A stretch of DNA of 64,000 nt from Humulus lupulus (taxonomy: Eukaryota; Streptophyta; Magnoliopsida; Rosales; Cannabaceae). Location of the stretch: contig NC_084795.1 in NCBI RefSeq assembly GCF_963169125.1, positions 138,237,701 through 138,301,700 of the forward strand, in the 5' to 3' direction. Positions within the stretch are counted from its first letter, which is position 1; every line of letters starts with the position of its first letter. The position numbers were made by a program, and so were the translations under genes. Of the stretch, positions 27,056 through 38,734 are shown one piece after another. The notes beneath the pieces were generated by a model. It was not told the origin of the DNA. It searched no databases and was given only the letters and a program-made list of their open reading frames with translations.

Positions 27056-27632
27056 GTGAGTCGACCTGCTCCAGAAGTCCCAGCCAGTCAGCCCGGGTCT
27101 CGGATAGATCAGGACATCCCCCCTCCCGTGGTAGGAGGAGAGATATCCACCATCTCTGGAGGACCGCATATGGCTGGCACGAGCAGGGGCGCTCAGAAGA
27201 GGTACGTGAACGAACTAAAGGCACATAACGGAATGGAGTTCGTCCCGGAGCAGCGTCAGCCAAAGCAGTAGCGATTGGAGAGGCAACCAATCATTTTTAC
27301 AGAGGAAGATGCGGGCCATGTCCAGTTCCCTCACAATGACCATCTGGTCTTAGTAGTTCAGCTCGCCAATCGGAGAGTGAGGAGGGTGCTGATCGACAAT
27401 GGGAGCTCTGTTAACCTCCTATTCTGATCCACGTTAGAGACGTTTGGGTTTGACCGTCGCCGAGCTGAAGGCGACCTCCATGATGTTGTATGGTTTTTCG
27501 GGAGAAGGATCAGCAGCAATACGGACGATCGAGCTGGTGATCACCCTAGGAGAAGGATCTCGGACAGTCTCCAAACTCCTCGAGTTCGTGGTCATTGACT
27601 GCTCCACTGCATACAACGCAATTTTGGGATGA
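27056..27632 (+). pseudogene. T2 protease pseudogene
   Basis: After the gag block the frame runs through GGEISTISGGPHMAGTS and an aspartic protease. The active site DTGSS is changed to DNGSS near 27390-27410 (VLIDNGSSVNLLF). A stop follows and then a frame change to MMLYGFSGEGSAA and FVVIDCSTAYNAILG at 27478-27632. Loss of the threonine and the frame break make it inactive. Confidence 0.8.
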
Positions 27633-27680
27633 CCTACACTCATAGCTTTTGAGGCTGTCACTTCCGTTCGTCACCTCGCG

Positions 27681-28616
27681 ATGAAATTCCCTACTTCCAC
27701 GGGAATATGCACTGTCCATGGTGATCAGCTCACTGCCAGGGAATGCTATAGCATTTCCATGAAGGGAAAATCTAAACCCGGGCAGCTGGCAATGGCCATT
27801 CAAGGTGGTGAAGAGGAATCTCAGGAACCCTTAGCTGATCCTAAGATTGAAAAACCTCAAAGCGCCGAAGGGGAAAATGTCGTCTTAAGTGAGGATATTG
27901 ACCCCCGAATAGGCGAGGACAGATCCGAGCTCCAAGCTATTGAGGAGCTCGAGGAAATGAGCATCGATCCGCAGAACCCTTCGCGGAAGGTCAAGCTCGG
28001 GAAAAATCTCTATAGCAAGAGGAAGGCGGAGCTGGCCGAGTTTCTGTTGAATAACCTGGACGTATTTGCATGGTCACACGAAGATATTGTGGGAATCAGC
28101 CCGAGTGTCATCATGCACACACTTCATCTGGATAAAAGCGTTCCCGCCAAGTCCCAGAAGCAAAGACGCCTAGGAATGACCCGGGTTGAAGCCTTGGAGG
28201 AAGAGGTGGCCCGGCTCAAAAAATGCGTCTTTATCCATGAAGCCAAGTTTCCGATCTGAGTCGCCAACCCCGTGCTGGTCCCGAAGCCCAACGGAAAATG
28301 GCGGGCCTGCATAGACTTCTCCGACCTGAATAAAGCCTGCCCCAAGGATTGTTTTCCACTGCCAAGGATTGACCAGCTGGTAGATGCCACGGCGGGGCAC
28401 GAGCTCATGTCCTTTATGGACGCGTACACAGGATACAATCAGATCGCCATGAATCCAGCAGACCAGGAACACACCAGTTTCATGACCCCGACAAACGTTT
28501 ATTGTTACAAGGTCATGTCGTTCGGGCTGAAGAACGTCGGAGCTACCTACCAAAGGTTAGTCAATAGAATGTTCGCGGACCAGATCAGAAAAAACATGGA
28601 AGTGTACGTTGTAAGA
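27681..28616 (+). pseudogene. T2 reverse transcriptase pseudogene lacking the YVDD active site
   Basis: The frame from 27681 covers the linker DNLDVFAWSHEDIVGISPS-type region (about 28035-28110), a TGA at 28257-28259 and then RT: NPVLVPKPNGKWRACIDFSD, KDCFPLPRIDQLVDATAG and YKVMSFGLKNVGATYQRLVN. It reaches MEVYV at about 28602-28616. Instead of DDMLVKS it jumps to sequence equivalent to the connection region, KDVQGLTGRVAALNRF. Compared with T3, about 220 bp is deleted, removing both catalytic aspartates. No RT activity is possible. Confidence 0.88.
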
Positions 28617-28624
28617 TCGGATCA

Positions 28625-29191
28625 TTGCTCGAGCTTCCCTCACCCAGGTCGCGCAAGGACGTCCAAGGCCTGACAGGAAGGGTGGCAGCCCTCAACCGGT
28701 TTATTTCAAAATCCACTGATAAATGCTTGCCATTCTACAACCTGCTCCGAGGAAACAAGAAGTTCGAATGGACAGAAGAGTGCGAAAGCGCATTCCTCGA
28801 CCTGAAGGCACATTTGGCCGAGCCGCCCGTGTTATCCAAACCAAAAGCAGGAGAGCCTATTTTTCTCTACCTAGCTGTCACGGAGGATGCAGCTAGTGCC
28901 GTATTAGTACGGGAGGAAGACCGAGTTCAGAGACCAGTCTACTACATCAGCAAGAGACTTCTCGGGGCTGAATCTCGGTACCCGTTGATGGAGAAATTGG
29001 CGTTTTTCCTTATCACGGCCTCGCGAAAGCTCAGGCCGTACTTCCAGTCCCACTCGATACACGTCATGACCGATCAGCCTTTAAGGCAGGTTTTGCAAAA
29101 ACCTGAAGCATCGAGACGTTTCTTAAAATGGGCAATCGAACTCAGTCAGTTCGAGATTTTGTACACTCCGCGAACTACTATAAAAAGTTAG
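28625..29191 (+). pseudogene. T2 RT connection and first RNase H domain
   Basis: After the deletion a new frame reads KDVQGLTGRVAALNRFISKS, FEWTEECESAF and YLAVTEDAASAVLVREED. It continues with YYISKRLLGAESRYPLMEKL and ends at SRRFLKWAIELSQFEILY. This is the ordinary Ty3/gypsy RNase H. The frame closes with a TAG at 29189-29191, in place of the QALADF continuation seen in T3. Confidence 0.82.
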
Positions 29192-29206
29192 GCCCTGGCC
29201 GATTTT

Positions 29207-29670
29207 ATGGCAGAATGCACGGGATTCCAGGAGGATCCCGTAGAAGACTCACCCCAAGTCACCTCGCCCCAGGCGTCGTGGAGGATCTTTGTGGATGGTT
29301 CATCCAACGAGAATGGCTCCGGAGGTGGAATCATTTTGATATCCCCCATGGGACATAGATTCCACTCGGCACTGAGATTCGGATTCAAGGCCTCCAACAA
29401 CGAGGCCGAATACGAAGCTTTGCTGGCCGGGCTGAGGATAGCCCAGGAGTTGAAGGCGAGCTCCGTCTAGTGCTTCAGTGACTCCCAGCTCGTGGTAAAC
29501 CAGGTTCTGGGCGAATATCAAGCATGGGGACCCAAGATGGCCGCCTATCTGGCAAAGGTAAAAGTTGAACTGTCTGCATTTGAACGAGGCTCGATTGAAT
29601 AGATACCTCGGGAGCAGAACGCTAATGCAGATGCTCTTGCCAAGCTCGCCACCTCTGGGGAGACGGAGAC
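29207..29670 (+). pseudogene. T2 second (archaeal-type) RNase H domain
   Basis: It reads IFVDGSSNENGSGGGIIL, then SNNEAEYEALLAGLRIAQEL, a TAG at 29468-29470, CFSDSQLVVNQVLGEYQ and NADALAKLATSG. The acidic set D-E-D-D of RNase H is present but stops break the frame. A second RNase H after the first is known from plant Tat elements. Confidence 0.82.
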
Positions 29671-29761
29671 CTTGGGGTTAGTGCCAATAGAATTCTTGGA
29701 GAAACCAAGTATAGAAGTAGTCAGGACGGAGGTCGAGATGATCGATGCCAGGCCGACCTAG

Positions 29762-30994
29762 ATGACCCCCATCCTTGAGTATCTCGTCGGGGGAAAGCTG
29801 CCTGAAGGACGTAATGATGCACAGCGAGTCCTGTATCAAGCTCCCAGGTATACGATGGTAGATGGAGTGTTATACCGACGTGGGCATTCCCTACCTCTCC
29901 TGCGATGCGTTCTTCCAGGCGAAGCAAAGGCCATCCTACAGGAGGTGCATGAGGGTTTTTGCGGAGACCACACTGGGGGGCAGAGCCTGGCCTTAAAGGT
30001 CCTGAGCTAAGGATATTATTGGCCAACTCTGTCCAAAGACTCAATTTCATACGTGAAAAAGTGCGACAAGTGCCAGCGATTCGCCGCAGTTGCCCGAGCT
30101 CCTCCAGTCGAGCTGAAGATGATCTCGTCCCCATGGCCGTTCACAGTTTGGGGGATCGACTTGGTGGGCGCCCTCCCTATTGGAAAAGGTGGGGTCCGTT
30201 ACGCCGTGGTAGCCATCGACTACTTTATGAAGTGGGCTGAGGCAAAACCTTTGGCGACGATAACATCCAAAAAAGTGCTTGACTTCATGGTTAAAAGCAT
30301 TGTCTGTCGATTCGGCCTGCCCAAGAAGATCGTTTCCGATAATGGCACTCAGTTCGACAGCGACCTGTTCACCAAGTTTTGTGAAAGGTACGGAATTGTG
30401 AAAAGTTTCTCCTCCGTGGCCTATCCTCAGGCGAATAGCCAGATCGAAGCTGTCAACAAGACTCTAAAGGCGAGCCTCAAGAAGAGATTCGATGAAGCGA
30501 AGGGGGTCTGGCCAGAACAGCTCCCCCAAGTCCTATGGGCATACCGGACCTCGCATCGGACTCCTACGGGTCATACTCCTTTTTCCCTAACCTTTGGGAG
30601 TGAGGCAGTCCTCCCCGTGGAAATTAAGGTGCTCTCACATAGGGTCCAGTCTTACGACCAGGACCGCAACCATGAGCTACTGTGCAATTCCCTTGACCTG
30701 GTTGATGAAAGGCGAGAAGATTCGCAACTCCAGCTCGCCCATTATCAGCAAAAGATCACTCGCTATTTCAACTCCAAAGTCAAAAAGCGCGCCTTTAGCG
30801 TTGGCGACCTGGTCCTAAGGAGAGTCTTCTTAGCCGATAAGGATCCCAAAGATGGAGTCTTGGGACCAAACTGGGAGGGGCCATATCAGGTCATCGAAGT
30901 CATTAAAGAGGGAACTTACAAGTTAGCTCGGCTTGATGGAGGGGCAGTCCCGTGGACTTGGAACACCATCCATTTAAAGAAATATTATCAATGA
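29762..30994 (+). pseudogene. T2 integrase, mostly intact but interrupted
   Basis: The N-terminal zinc part carries HEGFCGDHTGGQSL, a TAA at about 30008, then CDKCQRF. From 30053 an open 313-codon frame holds the catalytic core: first Asp in VWGIDLVGALP, second in VSDNGTQFDSD, Glu in QIEAVNKTLK, with 35 residues between the last two. A C-terminal GPY-type module follows (GVLGPNWEGPYQVIEVIKEG). Integrase would insert the cDNA. Only the stop in the zinc region is obvious. Confidence 0.88.
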
Positions 30995-31119
30995 TTCACT
31001 TGTAAGGCCTAGAAGACCATTTTTTATGTATTAAGCAATGAGAATCAGCTTTTTGTTCATATTTGTACATGTTTTCAAGTGTAATCTAAAGTAACCACGA
31101 AAGACCCTTTCCCAATTAC

Positions 31120-31129
31120 TTGGGGGGCA
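31120..31129 (+). other. T2 internal polypurine-tract-like decamer
   Basis: TTGGGGGGCA, within ACTTGGGGGGCATAT, lies about 125 bp after the integrase stop. It is identical to the decamer just before the 3' LTR (35586-35595) and to the pair in T3. Confidence 0.7.
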
Positions 31130-31135
31130 TATGGT

Positions 31136-31840
31136 ACTTGGATATAACCAGGTCACCTTAATGACTTAGAAGTTGATTCATATCGATTGATCGTTGTTTT
31201 TCTTAAAAAACGCGAGATATTGGTAAGGGTTAACGCGAACTAAGTCTTATCCTAGATATAACCAGGTCATAAAACTTAGAAGTTGATTTAAATCTATTGA
31301 TCGTTGTTCTTCCTAAAGAGCTCGAGATATGGATAAAAGTTAACACGAACTAAGTTTTCAAATTAAGTTCCTGGATATAACCAGGTCATAAAACTTAGAA
31401 GTTGATTTAAATCTATTGATCGTTGTTCTTCCTAAAGAGCTTGAGATATGGATAAAAGTTAACACGAACTAAGTTTTCAAATTAAGTTCCTGGATATAAC
31501 CGGGTCATAAAACTTAGAAGTTTATTTAAATCTATTGATCGTTGTTCTTCCTAAAGAGCTCAAGATATTGATAAAAATTGACGCGAACTAAGTTTTCAAA
31601 TTAAGTTCCTGGATATAACCAGGTCATAAAACTTAGAAGTTGATTTAAATCTGTTGATCGTTGTTCTTCCTAAAGAGCTCGAGATATGGATAAAAATTAA
31701 CGCGAACTAAGTTTTCAAATTAAGTTCCTGGATATAACCAGGTCAAAAAACTTAGAATTTGATTTAAATCTATTGATCGTTGTTCTCCCTAAAGAGCTCG
31801 AAATATGGATAAAGATTAACGCGAACTAAGTTTTTCAAAA
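31136..31840 (+). repeat. Tandem repeat in T2: six units of about 119 bp
   Basis: GATATAACC(A/G)GGTCA recurs at 31141, 31255, 31374, 31493, 31612 and 31731, giving one 114-bp and four 119-bp steps. The first unit is the most divergent; units two to six are about 95% alike. It lies between pol and the antisense gene. Tandem repeats in this variable 3' region are known in Tat elements and can seed satellite DNA. Confidence 0.9.
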
Positions 31841-31991
31841 ATTGTAACCAAAATGCGTAGGGGAAAAAGAGAGAATCACTTAAAAATAAAATTGAGTTAA
31901 ATTGTCTCGAGGTGGAAGCACCTCATGCAAAGGTTACACAAAAAAAAATTAAATTAGAATATTGAAGGAAAGGGCATGAGAGAGGAAGGCC

Positions 31992-34601
31992 CTAAGCTCC
32001 GCCAGGTGGCCCCTTGGAGGTCGCCGTCTCGCCCTGCTCAGCTGCGCTGGAGCCTTCCCCGGCCTCGGAGGGCGCTTCTTTATCAAGGCGAGCTTGGAAC
32101 TTCACCAGCAAGCGCTCCCAGAGGTTCGCTAACAGGAAGGAGAAGTCAGCATCTGGATTGTAGGCCCAGCAATGGTAGAACAGGTCTTCCAAGGCCTTTT
32201 CTGAAGTTGTCCGCTCGGCCTCCAGGGCGGCCTTGGCCTCAGCCTTCGCGGCATCTAGGTTTGTCCGCGCGGTGGCGAGGGCGGTCTCGAGCTCTTGAAC
32301 CTTTGGGAGGGTTTTTTCCAACTTGGCCTGCGAGGCCGCCAAGGCATCCTTAGCCGCCTGCAGAGAAGTCTAGTACTCGCTCTTCATCTCCTCGAGCTGA
32401 ACCTTGGCCCTGGCTATGCTCCGGTGAAGGGCAACGGCGCCCTGCGAGAGATGAGGGACAATTGCCTTAGAAAAAAAAAAGAGAGAAGGGAGAAAAGAAA
32501 CACAGGGCAAAGCATGATAACAAAAAGCCATAAAAGGGTAAAGTCAGCTTACCGTTAGGGTCATGCCCAATGAAGACTCCATCACTCCCACCGGGCTCAT
32601 TGTCTCGATGGCCCGGAGCTCCTTCTCGTTGAACTTGTATATGTGGCTGACGGCGTGGTTCGCCGACTCATACACCATTCCCCAAAAGGCCTCTGGAATC
32701 TTCTCCAGGTCTTGGGGATTGACTGGGATGCGTACCTCGGAGGGTACAATCGTCGAAGCCCCGGGCTCCGCCCCTACATCCTGGACGAGGGCCAGAGCTC
32801 GCGGAGGAGGTGGGGGCATGTTGCTTCCCCCTGCAGCAGGAGGAACCGCTCCCACGACCTGGGCAGCTGGGGGTTGCTCCTTCTCCTTTGCAGGAGACTT
32901 GGTGGGGGTCCCAGTGGCATGCCTAGATGTCCGGAGCCTCTTCATTCTTGGCCCAGCGGCCCCAGCTGAGGGGTTCCCCCTGGCGAACGCACCCCGCAAG
33001 CTCTCTTTAGGCTAAGACATCTCTTCTATCAAAACAAAGACATGGTTAGTACAAGAGTTAGCAATCATACAGAAACAAAAACAAAAGGGGAAAAAGGGAA
33101 ATTAAAGTATATGTATACTAAAGGGAATCCTACCCCCCGAGCTAGAAGAAGAATCTAAGTCAATTACTTCCCGAGCTGGCGCAAGTTCTGGGTCCGAGGC
33201 TGATTCAGGGCTAGATTCTTCTACATATTGCCTAAGCCCCGGAGCTAGGCACCCCTCTGGAGTGAGGGCCATGACCGAAGGTTGGTCCCATACTCCTTGA
33301 ATAGGATCGACACAGTGGAGCAGGGTGGTACCCCTAGGCCGGCTATCTTGGTAGTCCAACACAAGCCGGTCGACACAGTGGAGCAGGGTGGTATCCAGGT
33401 CCAGATCACTTCGGTGACGATGGACGAGCTTCCTAGGATTGAACCTAGCTAGCCGGGGGTCTGCTGTGGCCTTATCTAAATTCCTAAACAAGTAAGGGTT
33501 ACCTTGGCCAGAAGGACCCGCGGCTGCTCTGGACAGAATCTGTTCCTCGCCCGATGCCTGCGCGACCTCCAATGCCCGCTTCTTGTTTCTCACGAGGGGA
33601 ACCTCGTCCTCCTCATCTTCGTTCCCCGTGACCTCCTCCACGATGATGGGCCTAGTATCGCAGGCTGGGGGAAGCCCCCGGGGCCTCCTTAGGTTCAGAG
33701 TCTGATTTGGGAAAATCAGCTTGTAGGCCACCATCGTCTCGTCTGTCACGAGCATGCGGTAATCCTTTTCACTGGGGCGCAAGCCCGCCAGTGTCTCGTA
33801 TTGAGCCCCGAGGGTCACATATTTCTCTGTCCTCGCAAAGATAGCTGCAGGATTAATCTAAATCAGAAAGGGATACAGGAGGAGCTGTATGATACTTAAC
33901 TTACGAGCTAAGGTTGAAAAACACTTACGAGGACGATTGAAGTAGTGGAGCTCGCAGTTCCTGAACCCCGTCGACATGAAGAATTGATCTTTGAAGTCGT
34001 TGGGGTGGCTGGGCAGCTCGATTACCGCAGCCGTATTGGGAAATCAGGTTAAGTAGTAAAACCCGTCGCCTCGCCCCCGCTGATCCGGGCTGGCCTTGAG
34101 GCAGAAAAAGTACAAAATATCCGCAGGAGTGGGGACCTCCCACTCGTGCTTCAAAAATAAATGTCTCAACCCCGCCAACAACCGATAAGAGTTGGGGGGG
34201 AGCTGAAATAGGGCCAACCTCACGAAATTGAGGAAGTCAGCGAAATACTGGTCCAACGGGAGGAATGCCCCCGCCTTGAAATGCTCGCCACTCCAGGCCG
34301 CGAATGCCTCGTCGAGCGGCGCGCAGCTCTGCTCGCCTTCCGCGGGAGGTCGGGCAATCACTGACGCTCTCCCCAGCCCGATGTTATGGGAGAGGAATAG
34401 CTTGTTGATCTTCGTCTGGTCGGTAATCTTTGACACGATCCTCTCCGCCTCAAAGAACGCGTCAGGAGCCACCTCGAGCTCCTACTCCACTGCCGGCCCA
34501 AAGTTGGGGATCGGGGATTCCGGCATCACCGCCTTTCCTTTGTCTTGCTGGGAGGTCGAGCTGCCGATGGTCTTCTTTGGAGCGTTCCTCTTCGGTTCCA
34601 T
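31992..34601 (-). pseudogene. T2 antisense accessory gene, four coding exons
   Basis: Exons on the minus strand: 34601-33929, 33844-33134, 33025-32553 and 32441-31992, each joined by GT/AG signals (for example donor GTAAGTG at 33928 and acceptor CCTGCAG at 33845). The start MEPKRNAPKKTIGSS follows an intron-like acceptor. Exon 1 holds a domain typical of the Pfam family called putative gypsy-type transposon (Transposase_28): FKAGAFLPLDQYFADFLNF and SYRLLAGLRHLFLKHEW. Exon 2 is acidic. Exon 4 is a coiled coil ending near ALEDLFYHCWAYNPDADFSF. Introns 1 and 2 are phase 1 and intron 3 is phase 0, as in T3. In-frame stops in exon 1 (near 34482 and 34044), exon 3 (near 33014) and exon 4 (32370-32372) mark it as dead. 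Function unknown. Confidence 0.75.
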
Positions 34602-35585
34602 CTGGTCACCTAGCGAACAAAAGAAAAGATTTCAGAAAGGGCGACCTAAGCATGAGGAAGAATCAAAGTGTTCTTTGCACGAGCTGAGGTAAGCCCAGCC
34701 CGTGGAGAGTGAGACCACGCGGTTCTATGAACACGCGCCTGTGCTCCCAACAGATCCCCGATTACTCGGAATTCGTGTGTCAGGAGGGTCAAGATAGAAT
34801 TTGCCTTGGAAGGAAAGTTTCAGTAGGCAAAGAGGGCAAAACCACATGTGAAGCGTGTCCCCTAAGCTACCCGGTTTTGCACCTAAAATTCCAAAACTCC
34901 TACCCAGAAATTTTCCCCAGAAAATGCATCATGTAAACCATACTCCTAAATGATTTCCTACAGCAAAAATACCCTAACCTAAAAGGCTTTCACCCTTCAT
35001 ACCCACAAAAACCAGTAAACCCTTGCATGTGGCTACAGTAAATATTTACCTAGGCTACAGTGAAAAATATTTTCAAAACATGCATAGTCAGGAGAATTAC
35101 AGAGTGTTTTGGCTGGGAGGTGGATGAAGGTGTCGCCTAGGTGGGAGCTTCATCGGAGTATTTGCTTCCAAAGCTTTGAAGGAGTCCTTACGCCTGAGCT
35201 TCTTAAACGCTGAGAATGGCAATCGGAAAGAAGAGGGTTTTTCTTCTGAGATGAAGAGAGAAGAAGGAGAGAGTTTCTGAGAAATTTCAAATGAAAGGGT
35301 GGCCCATGCGTAGGGTGGCCACCCCTTTTATATACGCGAAGGGTCACGTAAAAAGGGACGTTGGATGGCCCTGATGTGGGATCCAAGGCCCTCCACTCGA
35401 AATACGAAACGACGGCTGGGCATAGGCTAGGCCATTAAATGCGGTTCTCGGAAGACGTACCGTCACCAACCATGATGTTCCACGTATCCGGCGCCTGCGT
35501 AAAATGTGGAAGGTGAAGAGTTCATGGGGAAGCCTAAAAGCCCCTACTGTGGCCTTATACGACGTCGTATGCCACGAGCAGGGGC
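34602..35585 (-). promoter_or_regulatory. Promoter and 5' UTR region of the T2 antisense gene
   Basis: On the minus strand, GCGTATATAAAAGGGG at about 35322-35337 is a good TATA box. It is followed by a pyrimidine-rich leader with repeated CTCTC/CTTCT around 35220-35290. An acceptor-like TTCGCTAG just upstream of the start codon at 34601 suggests a 5' UTR intron. No coding sequence is apparent here. Confidence 0.6.
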
Positions 35586-35595
35586 TTGGGGGGCA
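35586..35595 (+). other. T2 polypurine tract
   Basis: TTGGGGGGCA, within GGGGCTTGGGGGGCAGA, lies immediately upstream of the 3' LTR start at 35598 and would prime plus-strand synthesis. Confidence 0.85.
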
Positions 35596-35597
35596 GA

Positions 35598-36347
35598 TGT
35601 ACGCCCTAATTCTCCCACGGGCTGATTAGCGAGCTGGGCTGCGGCCTAATCATGATTACCTCATGGACATCCCCAAAACCGGAGCTGTCGTCATAAGATC
35701 ATGCCTCCTTAGCTCGAGGTAACCTAAGGGTTCGCCTCTGATTACTTAAGGACTGAGTCTGGGCTCTGAAGGCCGAGTTAAGTACCCAGCTCGTGGTACG
35801 AGCTAGAGTTGGAGGCTATGACCCTTTATAAAGTCAACCACGCAAGGTAAACATGCATATATCAGACATCACATGTCTGATATATCCCTGACTTCTCGGA
35901 CACGCAGCGTGAACGTGCGTATTCAGACACCCACGACTGGGTTGGGCCGTGCGGCCCATTATCCCCTTACCTATTGACTTGACCACACTTATGTGTCAGG
36001 TTTAGGAATTAATCATGAATGTCACAGAGTTGATACGATAGGTAAGAAGGTCACAAGATGACCTTCTTACCAACTCTCAGGTGCCTTCTCCTCTAAATAT
36101 GGAGACCCTGGGAGTTAATAGGTGTTGGATTCTCTATTGTAAGAAATACCCTGTAATCAAATATCCAGTATATAGCAATAATACTGACTAGTGGAGTAGA
36201 AGGATTTTAACCTTTGAACCACTTAAAAAACGTACATTGAGTCACCATTTCATTTCCTAAGATCATATATCTGTTTCGGTTCAACATAAGCACTAATCCC
36301 TTTCTCTTCTTTTCTTAATTTCCTGTTGGCGAAGAACCGCGTCAACA
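35598..36347 (+). mobile_element. T2 3' LTR
   Basis: 750 bp, TGTACGCCC...CGCGTCAACA, followed by the duplication AAATT. Relative to the 5' LTR it lacks 7 bp near 35774 and differs at about 16 other positions. Confidence 0.92.
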
Positions 36348-36352
36348 AAATT

Positions 36353-37095
36353 AAATTAGACTTTTTTAAAGAAAAAAGAAAAAAGAAATAAATGTTTTGC
36401 ATTTGACTTGTCTTAAGTTTGTTTTTTTCCGCACACTTTTTTACGATAATTTTTTGGTAATTCTTACATTAATTTTAGCAATCAGACCAACAACATTAGT
36501 AAAGGTTTTGGAAATAAAATATTAATATTTTTAAAGGATAGCCCATTTTCTAAATGCAATTTCAACTACTCAATTGTTTTTTTTTATCAAAAATAAGATA
36601 AATTTGATATCTAGTAATTATATTAATATAATTTTAAATATTATAAAATATTATTATTATAATAATATTTAATATATAATCTTAATTTTTATTATTATTT
36701 TATATAAAAATATGTTATTTTTTTAATTACTTATTCTAACTTATATAGACATATATATATTCATATTAAATAATAACAAATATTATAAGTACATTATATA
36801 TATAAATGTTGTATTTTGGAAGAGTATAATAACCAAATGTTTTGTACCTTTGAATAAAGGTAAGTGGTGCAGTTTGTGATTTAAAAAGTTATCGTATGTT
36901 TAATTTTTTTAAATTATAAAAAATATTTTAGTTTAATTTTTTTTAAAATATGTTTATGTTATTGCTTTATAATATATAATATTGTTTATTTATTAAAATT
37001 TACATAACAATTCAAAAACATAATAAAAATAAAATTAAGAGAAAGTGCAAATCATATGATAAAAATTAAAAATAAACACTTTAATTAAAAATATT
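36353..37095. other. AT-rich spacer
   Basis: Very AT-rich sequence with TATA runs (for example around 36600-36800). I see no gene, repeat array or element boundary. Confidence 0.5.
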
Positions 37096-38643
37096 TGTTA
37101 TCCCCAAAATTTCAGTTCGATGATGTGGCAATCAAAAATGACAGGTGGCAGTGCATGATTGATAACTCTTGAATAAAAAGTTATTTCATGTGCTTTTGAA
37201 CTTATAATTGTGAAAAAATCATGGGTGATGTTAGTTTATTTTTAGTTTTTGTAGCTAACTTTGATGTGTCATTATCTTAATTAAGTGTAATTATTTTTTA
37301 GTTTTTAATAGCTATTGGGTTAAAGATAATGATTTCATAGATAAATATTTGCACAAAGAAATGAGCTAGCATATGAATCTATTTTGATGAAATTATGTTG
37401 TTGATGGCTGAATATTCAGGTTTGCTGCAGCAAACTTGAAGCATTTTGATCAGGCAGATTTTGGGGTACAAGGTACATGTGGCAATCAATGGGTGAGCTA
37501 ACATTTTGGCTGAGGTGGCAAGGGCTGAAAGAACCAGTCAGCATATTGGAGAAAATGACAAAAATCAGAAAAAAGGAGGACTTCATGTTTTTGGAGAAAA
37601 AGGGGCAATATGGTACTTTTGGAAAGAAAAAAGGAAAAACCTAATATACATAAAGGAAGGCTCCACCCGTAACATTGAACCAGCAGCCATTTTTGGCAAA
37701 GAAAAACCAGAAAAAATAGAGAGACAAGCTGAAATACCAACAAGGAAAAAGGAGAACAAGCATAGAAAGCTCAAGCATCATTTTGGATTTGTTCTTTCTT
37801 CTTTTCCTCATCTTTATTTTATTAATTTCTGAGTTGGATTCTAAATCTGAATATTATCAGCTGTTTTGATTGTGAATTAATGTTGATGAATTCAGCCATG
37901 AACTAATTTCTTAGTGGCTTGAATTGTTGATGAACCCTATGTTATAATCTATCACTTTCTTACACTTTATTTTAGTAAAATCTCCCTTGATCATTCAAGT
38001 TTGCTTAATTCAATTTCTTGTTGTTGTTTGGCCAGCAATGGCAAGTTATTTTAATTATATTTAATACTGGAAAGGTTGAATGTAATAGGAAAAACTTGGA
38101 TGACACAAGTCATAATGTAGGTTAGGTTATGTGAGTAATTAATATAGGGATATGTTAATTACCTTGTGTAACATATGAGAATTGAACTGTGATTGCGTTC
38201 TTAAATCTGATTGTGCATAGGAATATGTTTAATTAGGTAGAAGAATTAAGGTCATAAGATTTGGGAAAGTTTTATGCATGTTAAATGAACTTTTTGTTAT
38301 CCTGGGAGTTTTGCTAGAAAATTGCTGCAGCAATACGTTCGTAATGTGTTCAGAAAAAATAATATAGGGGGATTCAATGATTCAAGTCCATTTTAAAATT
38401 CATATATTTCTCTCAAGGTTCTTGTTCAGTTTACTTTAAGTAATTTTACTTTCTTTTTATTGGGTTAATTTGGAAAATCAAAGAAAATCAATTTGTTTAT
38501 TAGTGTAATTGTTTAGTAATTAATTTTTGTATTTAGTTTTAATTTGCAATCCCTGTGGAGAAGATCTTGAATACTTACTACTTTATTACTTGTTTTGTGA
38601 CTGTGTACACTTGCACATTTTAATCAAATCAATTTTCACAACA
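37096..38643 (+). mobile_element. Probable LTR relic (boundaries uncertain)
   Basis: The start TGTTATCCCCAAAATTTCAG followed by GATGTGGC resembles the T3 LTR start. A TATA-like TATACATAAAGG is near 37647. Near the end is GCAATCCCTGTGGAGAAGAT, a phrase common near the 3' end of Ty3/gypsy LTRs. A possible end is TTCACAACA at 38643. No target duplication could be confirmed. The open frame at 37506-37832 has no family likeness. Confidence 0.35.
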
Positions 38644-38734
38644 ATGATCATCAAGCAACACATTAATGGTTAATAAATGTGTTGACCAAGGGAAATGCAA
38701 ATTTTAGAAAATGACCTACGGAGTTGTGATATCA

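Larger units (their letters stand above)
24028..36347 (+). mobile_element. T2: full-length Tat-like Ty3/gypsy retrotransposon, 12.3 kb, inactive
   Basis: LTRs at 24028-24784 and 35598-36347 flank primer site, gag, protease, RT, RNase H, second RNase H, integrase, a 119-bp tandem repeat, an antisense intron-containing gene and a polypurine tract. The 5-bp duplication AAATT is perfect (24023-24027 and 36348-36352). By eye the LTRs differ at about 16 positions, mostly transitions, plus a 7-bp indel: about 2%. The second RNase H after the first is the hallmark of the plant Tat lineage. Multiple stops, frameshifts and loss of the RT active site mean it can move only with helper proteins. Confidence 0.92.

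Noticed and set aside
31136..31840. CRISPR array or centromeric satellite
   Set aside because: Head-to-tail 119-bp units without spacers, inside a retrotransposon; a link to a genomic satellite is unproven.
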